From JACKCR01 sp041390305 (GTDB taxonomy: Bacteria > Eisenbacteria > RBG-16-71-46 > CAIMUX01), in the NCBI GenBank assembly GCA_041390305.1, contig JAWKQE010000001.1, positions 1 through 64,000 of the forward strand: a stretch of DNA of 64,000 nucleotides, given 5' to 3'. Below the pieces are notes generated by a model. It saw only the letters and a list, made by a program, of their open reading frames with translations. It searched no databases and was not told where the DNA came from. Shown here in pieces: positions 1-10,000 of this stretch (its first letter is position 1; each line of letters starts with the position of its first letter). Position numbers and translations under genes: made by a program.

Positions 1-201
1 TGCGTCCATGGTGGCGCAAAGGACAACGCGCGTGCCGACACACTGGCGAACACGCCCCGGGCGGAGCGGAGGAACGGATGCGAACTCGTTAGTGCGCTGC
101 GGACGGATGACTTGAGCGTTTGCAGAAGCTGCGCATTTTCTCGGAGAAGAGGAGATTCGAGAGGCAGAGCGAGGAACTCAAACCCGCCGAATCAGTGTCC
201 G

Positions 202-297
202 CGGACGCCCGGCGGACGTCCGCCGGACACCGAACGGACATTCGGGCGGACAGTAAGCGGACACTTACCGGACACTCGAGCGGACAGTCAGCGGACA
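202..297. repeat. Nine CGGAC(A/G) units phased at 11-12 bp
   Basis: CGGACA or CGGACG begins at 202, 213, 224, 235, 247, 258, 269, 281 and 292, so successive units lie 11, 11, 11, 12, 11, 11, 12 and 11 bp apart. The bases between units vary. The spacing is close to one helical turn, which would put the motif on one face of the DNA. Two units are part of short palindromes (GTCCGCGGAC near 197-206). Function unknown; a binding array for an oligomeric protein is one possibility. Confidence 0.7.
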
Positions 298-396
298 CTT
301 GGACGGGCACGCATCGGGCGCGGTGCGGACGTGTCGGCCCAGGCGGCGCCCAACTCGATATCACGGTGGAGAGCCTGCCTGTGGAGGGCCGCATAT

Positions 397-433
397 CCTT
401 GAAATCTCGAGCGGTCACTTCGAGATTTCGAGG
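397..433. repeat. Inverted repeat, 14-bp arms
   Basis: Arms 397-410 and 420-433 are complementary with one mismatch (core GAAATCTCGA / TCGAGATTTC) around a 9-nt centre. There is no T tract on either side, so it is more likely an operator or structured element than an intrinsic terminator. Confidence 0.6.
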
Positions 434-909
434 TTGGCCCGCCTCGTGGAACTCAACTCATGCACTCCGGGATCTCGGAGGGCAGTCGGCGACGGCGCCC
501 CTTGCACTATGACCTACCGGATACCCGAGCTCATCCAACCGCTCGTACCGCAATGGCCATATTGCTTCGTTTCAGTAGGTTGTGCGGTCGCACCCCGTAA
601 GGAAAAACGTTTTAACTTAGCTCCGGCGGGTCTCGGAACGGAGTTCGCTCCTTTTCTCGAGACTCGAGGCTTCTGCCATGCTCCCGCACTTGGCCCGGAT
701 CTCGCAGCACCTGGACAACGGCGTCGAACCGGAGTCGAGCATCCGAGGCGGACTTGACGCCCTCCAGTCAATATTTGACGTCCCCGTCACGATACATGAC
801 AATGACAGGGATGCGTGGCAGTGGCCCGGAGCTCCCACTTCCGCCATCTGACAGTGCTGCCATCTTTTACGGCATCACCGGGCAACCACCCTTCGGGAGG
901 AGGGGGTTC

Positions 910-2139
910 ATGACCCTGACGAACGCGACCCTGGGAAAGCGTCTCAAAGCCGCCCGGGAGAACTGCCGCCTCACGCAGGAGCAGACGGCAGAGGCGCTCG
1001 GCGTCTCTCGCGTCACCGTCACCAACATGGAGGCCGGGAGCCGCGCCGTCACCACCCTCGAGCTCGCCCGACTTGCGAAGCTCTATCAGAGGCCGGCCGC
1101 ATCGTTTCTGGGAGACGCCGACTCGAACGAGGATGAGCTGCTCGTCACCCTGTACCGGAAGGCCGCGCGACTGGAGGAAGATCCGGCAGCTCGCAGTGCC
1201 GTTCTCCACTACCTGGACCTGTGCGCAGAAGGGATCACCCTCGAACGCCTGCTCGGACGCGACACCAGAACGTCACTGCCGGCATACGAGCTTCCGACGC
1301 CGCGGTCCGCGCTCCAGGCCATACGTCCAGGGAGAGGACGCCGCGCGCAGGAGCGCGCACGACTCAACCTCGGGGACTCGCCGATTCCCTCTGTTGCCGA
1401 ACACCTCTCGTCGCAGGGGCTCTGGGTGTCGGAAGTGAGTTTCCCCGACGACCTGTCGGGGTTCTTCTTCAACCACTCCTCGATCGGGATCGGCGTTCTC
1501 GTGAACCAGAATCACCACGGATCGAGGAAGCGTTTCTCACTCGCGCACGAGTATGCCCACGCGCTGATCGACCGCGGCCAGAAGGTGACGGCGACCACTG
1601 TCGCCAACTCCGCCGAACTCGCGGAGAAGCGCGCAAATGCGTTCGCCTCTGCGTTCCTCCTTCCAGAAGGAGGAGTCCTCGCCATGCTCTCGAACCTGGA
1701 CAAGGGAGCTCCCAGCCGTGAGGAGTACCACGGCTACGACGTCGCCACCGATGACGGGTTCGCGGACACGCAACGGAACCTGGTGCGCGAGCAGCGCGTC
1801 ACCTACCGGGAGGCGATCCTCGTCGCCAGACACTTCGGCGTGAGCTACGAGGCAGCCCTCTTCCGCCTTCAGAACCTCAGGATCCTCACCAGGCCCGAAG
1901 TGGACGATCTGCGAGCGCAGTCCGCGGCCGCGTCGAGGTACGCCCGGCTCGTCGGCCTCGAGGATCGAGAAGAGGTCCTGCGAGAGGTCCGCACTCGACT
2001 CCTCCAGCTCGCACTCGACGCCTACGCGCACGACGAGATCAGCAAAGGCCGTCTGGTGGAGCTGTGCGACAAACTCGGGATGAAGCCGAAGGAGAAGAAG
2101 GAGCTTCTGGAGGAAGCGGACGCCAGCCGCGCTGCCTGA
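910..2139 (+). CDS. Xre-family regulator fused to ImmA/IrrE metallopeptidase
   Basis: The 409-residue product has an N-terminal helix-turn-helix of Xre type (about residues 8-62) and a zinc-metallopeptidase domain with the HExxH motif HEYAH (His213, Glu214, His217). Proteins of this build bind DNA and cleave a repressor or antitoxin, as ImmA and IrrE do. I chose ATG 910 because GGGAGGAGGG lies just upstream; the frame stays open back to 754, but that extension is low-complexity. The PIN gene follows after 25 nt, so the two are probably one unit of toxin-antitoxin or stress-response type. The exact substrate cannot be read from sequence. Confidence 0.9.
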   Translation: MTLTNATLGKRLKAARENCRLTQEQTAEALGVSRVTVTNMEAGSRAVTTLELARLAKLYQRPAASFLGDADSNEDELLVTLYRKAARLEEDPAARSAVLHYLDLCAEGITLERLLGRDTRTSLPAYELPTPRSALQAIRPGRGRRAQERARLNLGDSPIPSVAEHLSSQGLWVSEVSFPDDLSGFFFNHSSIGIGVLVNQNHHGSRKRFSLAHEYAHALIDRGQKVTATTVANSAELAEKRANAFASAFLLPEGGVLAMLSNLDKGAPSREEYHGYDVATDDGFADTQRNLVREQRVTYREAILVARHFGVSYEAALFRLQNLRILTRPEVDDLRAQSAAASRYARLVGLEDREEVLREVRTRLLQLALDAYAHDEISKGRLVELCDKLGMKPKEKKELLEEADASRAA

Positions 2140-2164
2140 TGCCTTGCCGTGAGAGGGTTTCATC

Positions 2165-2668
2165 ATGGGCAAGGATGTCCTGTCGTCGATCGTCCTGGAT
2201 GCGAACGTGCTCATCAACTTCATCAACGTGGAGATGGATGAGCTCCTCTTCGCTCTCCCGCACCACTTGTTCTTCGCTACCAACGTGGTTCGTACTGAGC
2301 TGATCCGTCCCAACCAGGCGGCGGCATTGGAGGCCGCACTACGCGCGGGATCGCTTCACGAGTTGACCGTCCCCGCAACCGACCCCGTCTACGCAGCACT
2401 TCGCGTCCGGCTCGACGACGGAGAAAGCTCCGCCATGGCCGCCGCGATCGCACATGGCTTTGCCTTCGCAACTGACGAGCGGGCGGCCAAGAAAGTCGCC
2501 GCGCGTGACTACGCAACGCTCGACGTTGTCGACACACCCGACCTTGTCGTGGAGATGATTCGTGCGGATCTGCTGTCGGTAACGGAAGCGGATGCGATGA
2601 AGCATGTGTGGGAGACGCGCTACCGGTTCGCTCTCAGGATTGGGAGCTTCAGGGAGCTGCTGGGGTGA
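2165..2668 (+). CDS. PIN-domain protein (probable ribonuclease)
   Basis: This 167-residue protein has the acidic residues expected of a PIN nuclease: Asp12 in LDANVLI, Glu45 in RTEL, the DDGESSA segment (84-90) and Asp104 in ATDE. PIN proteins usually cleave RNA in a metal-dependent way and often serve as toxins. It sits 25 nt behind the Xre/ImmA gene, matching a known pairing in which a COG2856-type partner accompanies a PIN protein. No small separate antitoxin gene is visible, so the upstream protein is the likely controller. It converges on mcrC with only 20 nt between them. Confidence 0.85.
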   Translation: MGKDVLSSIVLDANVLINFINVEMDELLFALPHHLFFATNVVRTELIRPNQAAALEAALRAGSLHELTVPATDPVYAALRVRLDDGESSAMAAAIAHGFAFATDERAAKKVAARDYATLDVVDTPDLVVEMIRADLLSVTEADAMKHVWETRYRFALRIGSFRELLG

Positions 2669-2688
2669 GGAGAGGAGCGTGCGCCACG

Positions 2689-3867
2689 TCACCCCGTAAG
2701 TCCCACCACCCTATCCACCAGTGCACCCATCTCACGCGCCACATCAACCGGTTCACCTGACAATCCTGGTCCATCCGTTTGGATCAGGTTCTCTCCGTCG
2801 CGAACTACGTACCTTCCGTTCTTAGCAGGAGTTGGGTACAGCAACACTCCGGTCCGGACCCCGAGCACACGGCAGTAGGCCAGTACCTGGTAGGCATCGT
2901 GGTTCCCTGGTCCTGATGTCTTGAGCCGTTTGTACTTCGTATCGGCGACAAGACACGCCGCGCCTCGCCGGGTTACGACGAGATCCGGACGGATAGCAAT
3001 CGCCCGGCCGCGGTCCAAGTAGGTGCGGTGTTGTGTCAGAACCGCGTACGGCCGGGGTAGATGATCCTCGAACCACCGTGCCACGAAGGCCTCGAAGAGA
3101 TCGTTCATGTCGACGAGAAAGCTCCCCATCGGATAGCCGCCGGCTTCGTGCTCGAGACCGCGAGCGCTGAGTAGCAGCTCACACAGGGCATGGAGGGGAC
3201 GATAGTGTTCCGTTAGCCGGTCGTAGGAAACGGAACGGATCTCCGGGATGCGGAACGTTCGCCAACGGAGTTCACCGAGGAGGTGCCGAAGTCGCTGGAG
3301 TCGCGTCACCAGATTCGCGTCCATCACGACTGGAAGCTGCTCGAGTGTGTATCTCAGGATCTGGTTGTGGATCAGGTTCGGACTGTACTCCTCGTATCGA
3401 CATGGGGTCCGTAGCGAACGGCCGGGCACTCTCCGGATCATTTGATCGACCATGACCCGACCCCGCAGGAACTGGAGTTCGTCTTCCTCCTCACAGTATC
3501 CCTGACGGAGTCCGCGTCGGACGAGGTCTTCGACCTGGCCAGCAAAGATCACGATGAGGAGCTCGCGAATGTCCGGGCGTTCGAGCTGATCGATGGTCTC
3601 GCGGCGATACTTGCCGAGTCGATAGGCGTGGCCCAACATATAGAGAAGGCTACGCAACGGTACCTTGGGCCGGATCCGGATCTCGAGTTCTGGAGCCACG
3701 ATCGTTCCTATTCTGGCGTTCGCCTCCAGATGGAACTTCCGGCCTCCGCGAGGAGACAACGTGACGGCGTCGGAGAAGTGCCGCGAGAGGTGTTCGACCG
3801 TTTCGGGTTGGAGTTCGAGACTGGCATGGCCGTACTCGACGAGATCTAGCCGAACCGGTTCACCCAT
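2689..3867 (-). CDS. mcrC: McrC-family nuclease subunit of an McrBC system
   Basis: The 392-residue protein has an N-terminal beta-rich part followed by a PD-(D/E)xK nuclease core: RPD with Asp295, then ADTKYK with Asp309 and Lys311. In McrBC the McrC subunit binds the McrB motor and cuts DNA carrying modified cytosines. Its ATG overlaps the end of the upstream McrB gene by 8 nt, so the two are translationally coupled. It is the last gene of a minus-strand operon that begins with a helicase. All expected nuclease residues are present. Confidence 0.92.
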   Translation of the reverse strand: MGEPVRLDLVEYGHASLELQPETVEHLSRHFSDAVTLSPRGGRKFHLEANARIGTIVAPELEIRIRPKVPLRSLLYMLGHAYRLGKYRRETIDQLERPDIRELLIVIFAGQVEDLVRRGLRQGYCEEEDELQFLRGRVMVDQMIRRVPGRSLRTPCRYEEYSPNLIHNQILRYTLEQLPVVMDANLVTRLQRLRHLLGELRWRTFRIPEIRSVSYDRLTEHYRPLHALCELLLSARGLEHEAGGYPMGSFLVDMNDLFEAFVARWFEDHLPRPYAVLTQHRTYLDRGRAIAIRPDLVVTRRGAACLVADTKYKRLKTSGPGNHDAYQVLAYCRVLGVRTGVLLYPTPAKNGRYVVRDGENLIQTDGPGLSGEPVDVAREMGALVDRVVGLTG

Positions 3868-6800
3868 CGATCAGCTCGGGATCGTCGACGTCGTCGTCAG
3901 CTTCCGGGTCGACCGCTTCCAACACCGTGGCCGACGAGAAGCCCACAACGAACTCTTCGTACCGCAAGGCGTCGATCCGTTCCGGCTGCCCGTAGAAGTA
4001 CTCCTGTAGCGTCGGAATGATGCTGTGGTCCCAGATCCGGGCAAGGCGGACGTCGTCGAGCAGTGGATCCATGAAGTGACTATGGCCGATCGCCAGGTTT
4101 GCATCGATCCCCAGCTTGCGGAGTTCATCATTGAGTCTGACAAGCAGGTCCGAGACCCAGGCGCGATCTGGAACTCGCGCTCGCAACCACCGCTCGAGCA
4201 GCTGTGGGTCGGGAATGAGCTCCTTGAAGTGAAATCGCCGGCGAAGCGCCGCGTCGACCAGCGCAATCGATTGGTCCGCGGTGTTCATCGTCCCAATCAG
4301 GTATAGGTTGCGCGGAACGGAGAAACCTTCCCCCGACACGGCGAGCTCGATCCGCTTGCCTCTTCGTTCGAGGAGATAGAGAAGTTCACCGAAGATCCGC
4401 GGCAGGTTCCCCCGGTTGATCTCGTCGATCACAAGAATGTAGCGCTTCTGCGGCTGCTTCCTAGCCTCGTCGCAAAGGCGGCGGAAGACTCCTGGCTTCA
4501 CATCGTACCGGATCTGTCCTGTCGTCGGCTCGACGGATGGGCGAATGCCCTCGACGAAGTCTTCGTATGAGTAGGAGGGATGAAACTGAACGATCCTGCA
4601 TCCCGCATCATCCCCGGCCAGGAGCCGGCCCAGACGCTCCGCTAGCCAAGTCTTTCCCGTGCCGGGAGGGCCGTAGAGTATGAGCTGAGGCTTGTCTTCG
4701 AGGAGCGCGAGGATGGTGTCGAGCTCTTCCTCTTCCAGGAGAGTCTCCTCGAGAAACTCCTCTCGGGTGTAGTCGGGCTCCGTCTCTCCACCGTCGTCCA
4801 CGCTCCCTTCGCCCTGGGTCGCGAGGGCGTAAAGTGGATAGAGAGTTTCAAACAGCCCGGCGACGTCCGAAACGAGTTCCGGTCCCCGTTCGACCGCCTC
4901 CTCTGGAGTCAGCTCTCTCCCAATGAAGGCCGGGCCCTCCAGGATCTCGGCGAGTTCCCGTACGGATTCCGGAACCGCGCGTTGAGCCGTCCCCAACAAG
5001 CCACCATTCTCCGCGTTCGGCGTCGAGTCGACGTAGTCCGTGGACCGTTTGATCACGACACCTTCCGCGGTCAGCTTCTCGAGGATTGGACCGACGGAGT
5101 CCGCTCGTTCGAGGATCCGTTGGCTCAGCTGCTTCCTCTCCTCGTCCTTTGCCGATCCCGTGAACATGCCGTAGGCGCAAACGCTACCGCTCAGGAACAC
5201 GTAGAGCTGAAAGTCCTCGTTCTTGCTCAGGTCCGGGCGGTGGAAGGCAACCCACAAGTGAGTCCAGTAGGCACCCTCCTCTTTCCTGCCAAACACGTTC
5301 TTCCGAATCCGGGACATGGGATTGGGGGACTTGGGCTCGTGCTCGAGATGCGGAGCGATCCGATCAATGAACGCAGCCTTGAGGTCGGCGACCAGAGCCG
5401 TCAGCTTTGTCTTCACGGACTCTTGGAATCTCGCCCGCTGCCTCTCGTCGTACCATTGTTCACTGTTGTTCTGCTCGAGGTCCCGAAAGAACCGGAAGGT
5501 TTCCTCCGTGAATCCATCAAAGGACAACGCAGGAGTCGGGCCAGGTCCTTTGTCTGTAGCAGCCTTACTTGCCTCGAAGAGGAGCAAGTCAACGGCAGCA
5601 GGCGGGATCTGGTGCATCTCGACGAGGTCCCGAAGACGTTGCGCGTATCGGATGTAGTTCGAGGCCTTCCGTGTCCTCTGCAATCTGTCCTCGGTGATCG
5701 CCTCGTAGCCACGCCTAAGCCCTACGGTGAACGGGAACCACCTCTCAGGGTCACGCGTGTGGAGCAACGTCGTCGGCAGGGAGACGCCGGCCCCTGGGAT
5801 CTCGCCCGCCTCACTGAATTGGTCGAGAAGCTCCTCGACCTTGTCTTCGGGTACCGTCCAGAGGCGCTCCACCCACTCGTTCACCGCGTCGATCTTGCTG
5901 ACAACTTGGTTCCGATTCGCTCCCACGAATGCTGGTGAGAATCGATTGATGTGAGCCCGACCGCCATAGAAGTCAGTGCTCCACAACCTGAGAATCCTCG
6001 TAACCTGCTCGGTCGTGAGGCGCCCGAGGTTTGCCTCGATGAGCTCCCGCGCCTCGGCCACAGACTGCTCCCGCACTGTGACCTGTTCGGCCGAGAGCTG
6101 ATCTAGGAACGACTCGATCAGTTCGGTGGGTGTGAAGCCATGGTCACCGTCGTGGCCCGAGGTGCCCGGCTTTACTCCTGTCGACTTCGAGAGCCGGAGC
6201 AAGATCCAATCCAGCTCCAGGAAGTCCTCGAGTCCCAGCTCGAGTCGTACTTCCTCGAGGAGGAGCTGCACGGCCAGTAGGCGTTCCGTGCTCCTGGACT
6301 TCGCAGGAATCCGAAACTCTCGGGTCGCCTCCTTTCGGAGTGACTGCCACGTGGCCTTGGTTACCCGTCGATCCACCTGTTCGAAGGCCGCGACAACAGC
6401 GCCATTCACCAACGCGTGCTCGGCTGGACTCCAGAGATTCAACGCTCCCGTCACGAACCCACGCCCCGCACCCTTGAACTCGAGGGCACGGCCGACCGCG
6501 ATGCCGAGTCCAGCCCGCGGGGCGTCGAATGCAGCAGCAAGCGCACGGCCGAACGCAGTCAGGTCCACTCCCGGGTAGCCGATGCTCCCTTTCTTCCAGC
6601 CGGTGCGCGTCTTGGCCATGTGGGTCGCAAACTCTGCCTCCGTCCCCGTGAATCCGCGGAAGTGACGGTGGTAGGCGTACGTCCCGAACAGCATCGGTAC
6701 GGTCATCGCCTGGAGATTCTGGATCTGCCAGACGAGCTCGACGATTCGTGCAAGGTCGGACCTCTGGAGGTCCTTTCCGTCTCGGATCCCCGACTTGTCG

Positions 6801-6928
6801 ATCAGCTCTCGGAACTCCGCCGAGACCTGCCTTCGTCGTCGGATCTCTGTCTCGAACTCTGCCTGGCTACGGATCTCAGCAGACTTCTTTCTCAGGATCT
6901 CGTATTGCGTCGGCTTGAGGTATGACAT
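3860..6928 (-). CDS. mcrB: McrB-like AAA+ motor with embedded DUF2461-like domain
   Basis: The 1,022-residue product ends in an McrB AAA+ module: Walker A GPPGTGKT (753-760), Walker B with Asp835/Glu836 followed by NRGNLPRIFGEL, and the sensor segment MNTADQS (881-887). McrB motors hydrolyse GTP and translocate DNA for McrC. Residues about 470-690 resemble DUF2461 (FxxETxxFFxDLxxNN then WY). The first 460 residues are mostly helical and unrecognised; they would hold the target-recognition role. Start chosen at ATG 6928, preceded by GAGAGG; the frame opens upstream with a TTG at 6991. Much longer than classic E. coli McrB (about 460 residues). Confidence 0.9.
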   Translation of the reverse strand: MSYLKPTQYEILRKKSAEIRSQAEFETEIRRRRQVSAEFRELIDKSGIRDGKDLQRSDLARIVELVWQIQNLQAMTVPMLFGTYAYHRHFRGFTGTEAEFATHMAKTRTGWKKGSIGYPGVDLTAFGRALAAAFDAPRAGLGIAVGRALEFKGAGRGFVTGALNLWSPAEHALVNGAVVAAFEQVDRRVTKATWQSLRKEATREFRIPAKSRSTERLLAVQLLLEEVRLELGLEDFLELDWILLRLSKSTGVKPGTSGHDGDHGFTPTELIESFLDQLSAEQVTVREQSVAEARELIEANLGRLTTEQVTRILRLWSTDFYGGRAHINRFSPAFVGANRNQVVSKIDAVNEWVERLWTVPEDKVEELLDQFSEAGEIPGAGVSLPTTLLHTRDPERWFPFTVGLRRGYEAITEDRLQRTRKASNYIRYAQRLRDLVEMHQIPPAAVDLLLFEASKAATDKGPGPTPALSFDGFTEETFRFFRDLEQNNSEQWYDERQRARFQESVKTKLTALVADLKAAFIDRIAPHLEHEPKSPNPMSRIRKNVFGRKEEGAYWTHLWVAFHRPDLSKNEDFQLYVFLSGSVCAYGMFTGSAKDEERKQLSQRILERADSVGPILEKLTAEGVVIKRSTDYVDSTPNAENGGLLGTAQRAVPESVRELAEILEGPAFIGRELTPEEAVERGPELVSDVAGLFETLYPLYALATQGEGSVDDGGETEPDYTREEFLEETLLEEEELDTILALLEDKPQLILYGPPGTGKTWLAERLGRLLAGDDAGCRIVQFHPSYSYEDFVEGIRPSVEPTTGQIRYDVKPGVFRRLCDEARKQPQKRYILVIDEINRGNLPRIFGELLYLLERRGKRIELAVSGEGFSVPRNLYLIGTMNTADQSIALVDAALRRRFHFKELIPDPQLLERWLRARVPDRAWVSDLLVRLNDELRKLGIDANLAIGHSHFMDPLLDDVRLARIWDHSIIPTLQEYFYGQPERIDALRYEEFVVGFSSATVLEAVDPEADDDVDDPELIDG

Positions 6929-7010
6929 GTGAGTTGCCTCTCGGACGTGGAAACGTCCAGCGCGAGTTGCAATGTTGGGAGTCTCGTCCAACTACGACGT
7001 ACGCACGCCG

Positions 7011-10000
7011 CTATCCTCCCGCTACCTTCACCTCCAACCACTCCCCGACCGGCATGGCTCTCTCGAGCTCCCACTCTACCTGCATCGGCCGCCCACCCTC
7101 ATGCCGAACGTACTTCGCCTCTCCCAGGCACAGGTACGGCGACGTCACGCCCCGCTCATCCTTCCGCTTGTGCCGGAGGAACAGCAGCACGGAGCTCCCG
7201 CGCTCCTGGTGCCGGATGTATCGCTGCCCGATCTTCGTGCCTTCGTGAGTCCCGGACTGGGACTCCCAGTGGAACCGCGTTTGCGAGATTGGATAGTCGC
7301 GGTACATCGTCGTAGGCGAGTAGTCGCTCTCGGACTTCTCGAGGGTGACGAAGAGGAGGTCGGTGCGGAACCGCTCACACCAGTGGACCCCTTCGCGAAG
7401 CCGCCGGACGCCGCCTCTCCGATCGCGCTCGTCGATTGCGGCCATGATCTCGTCGAGGGAGTAAGTGGCGTGCACTTGGAGCGGGACCTGCGCGAGCTTG
7501 CCGGAGAGTGGATACGTTACCTTGCGGAGTCCGTCCTCGAGGAGCGCGAGGAGCTCGCGTAGCTCTCCTAGTATCGCCGCGTCGGCCCAGAGTTCTCTCC
7601 AGGCACTCTCCATGACGGAAAGCGGCTCCCGCATCAGGCCGAGAAGGACGAAGAGGTCACGCTGCACCCATGCGTCGGGGTCGGCCGTTGGGGGTGTGTC
7701 CGCACGTAGGAACTCCGCCAGGGCGGAGAGCCTTGGGACGTCATCCAAGTGGAGCATTCGGCAGAGCGCGTTCGTGAACGTCTTCCTCCGTTCCGAGCCT
7801 GCGCCGATCGCGAATCCTGCCTGCTCCCTCAGGGCTGTCCAGCAACGACCGGGGCGGTCGTAGATGTCCTGCAGTTCGGTCCCGGTCTCCGCCAGGAACT
7901 GCCGGAGTGTCGTGGCCGGGCCGAGAGACGCGAGGTCTTCCGCGAGCGCACGGTGGCCGAGACGTAGGGATGCACGGATGTTCTCGAGAACTGTGCCTTG
8001 GGCGTGCTTCTCGAGCTGGATGGAACATCCACTGGGAAGGAGCGGAAACCCGCGGAGGACCTGCTGCTCGACTTGCCTTCGCGTCCCGCCCAGGATTGCG
8101 CGGAACCGTGCGTCGAACCGGAATCGGGCGTGGGCATGCCCGATGAAGTCGATCGCGGTGAGGCACTCCTTCCCGTCTGCGTGACGGAGCCCGCGCCCGA
8201 GTTGCTGGAGGAACACCGTCGCGCTCTCGGTCGGGCGAAGGAAGAGCACGGTGTCGATGTCTGGAACATCGATACCTTCGTTGAAGAGGTCGACACAGAA
8301 CACGACGCGCACGCGCCCATCCTGGAGTCGGCGAAGAGCGTCGTCTCGATCGGCTCGAGGGGTGTCTGCGGTCACGTCGATGCTCTCGACTCCGGCATCA
8401 TTGAACCGGTCGGCCATGAACCTCGCGTGTGCCTTGTCGACACAGAACCCGAGGGCCCGCATGCGGGAGATGTCGGCGACCTTCCGTTCCACTTCGCGCA
8501 GCACGAGTTCGGCCCACCGGTGTCCGCCGGTGTAGACGTTCCGCAGCTCCTCCGTGTCGTACCCCTTGGGCGTCCACTTCACGCGGCGGAGGTCGGTCCC
8601 GTCGCTCACTCCGAAGTACTGAAACGGCGAGAGCAGCCCTTGGTCGAGCGCCTTCCAGAGTCGCAGCTCCGACGCGATCCGGCCGTCGAACCAACCGAGC
8701 ACGCTCCTTCCGTCCGCCCGCTCGGGCGTCGCGGTCAGTCCGAGCAGGACCTTGGGACGAACATGCGTGAGCAGACGATCGTAGGTCGGTGCCGCGGCAT
8801 GGTGGAACTCGTCGACGATGACGACGTCGTACGCGTCCGGCTCGAGATCGCTCAGTCGTTCCTCGGTGAGAGACTGAATGCTCGCAAAGACGTGCCGTCC
8901 TTGCACCGGCCTTTCCCCACCGACGAGCAACTCTCCGAACGCTGGATCCTGGAGGACGAGTTGGAATGTCGTCAGGCTCTGTTCGAGGATCTCAAGACGG
9001 TGGGCGACGAAGAGAAGTGTGAGGTCACGTGGTTCGTCCTTCGCTCCATCTTCCGGGCTGCGAACGAGGTAGGTTTCACCGCGTCGCGCCTGATCGCGGA
9101 GCCGCTTGTAGTCGAGGGCGGCGACGATCGTCTTCCCGGTTCCCGTCGCCGCCACGACCAGGTTGCGAGTGTGTCCCCGGTCCCGCTCCGACTGGAGTTC
9201 CTCGAGGATCTCCTCCTGGTGCGGACGCGGGTAGATCCGGATCGCCGCAAGGAGACGGTTGTGCGCACGCTTCTGGTTGCTCGTCGCCTCGTCGAACGCC
9301 TCGGCGTCCCTGTCCGGGTCGTACTCGCGGAACTCGATGTCGTTCCAGTACTGCTCGAACGTCGTCGCGAACTTCCGAAGGATAGCCGCGTTGTCCGTCT
9401 GCGACAGCCGGACGTTCCACTCGAGCCCATCCAGCATGGCTGCGGCCGATAGATTCGAGGAACCGACGAATGCCGTCGAGAAGCCACTATCACGATGGAA
9501 AAGCCACGCCTTCGCGTGAAGGCGTGTCCGCTTCGTGTCGAACGAGATCTTCGGCTTGGCCCCCATCCGCGCCAGTTCGTCCAACGCCCTTCGCTCCGTC
9601 GCGCCCATGTACGCGGTAGTCAGAACCCGCAGCCCACCCGGACGTCGCGCCAGAAACTCCTTGAGCGCCGGCTCGACGAGACGGAACCCGCTCCACTTGA
9701 GGAACGAACAGAGGAGATCGACGCGGTCGGCAGAGGCCAGTTCGCGCTGGATCTCCGGCCCGATGCTGAGGTCGTGACGGGAGTTGACGAGTAGCTCGCT
9801 CGTCGAGAGAGGAACGCTAGGCCGAAGCGACGTACGGTCTTCACCTAGCCCAACCGCGAGGTCGTCCAGGACTTCGCGGAGTTCCTCGAACGGCGGCGTA
9901 AGCGCGTCCTCCTGAGAAGCGCCGCTCCTTGGCGTGCGGGACTCGAGCAGAGCGAGGATCTCGTTCGTGAGCGTCACCTGCTCTTCGGTGCGCGACGTAT

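Larger units (their letters stand above)
1..909. other. Non-coding leader of the defence island
   Basis: I see no convincing gene in this stretch. Reading frames exist on both strands but have Arg/Pro/Ser-rich shadow composition and no family resemblance. It holds two ordered DNA features described separately: a phased CGGACA array (202-297) and a 14-bp-arm inverted repeat (397-433). The last part is the upstream region of the Xre/ImmA gene. Confidence 0.6.
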
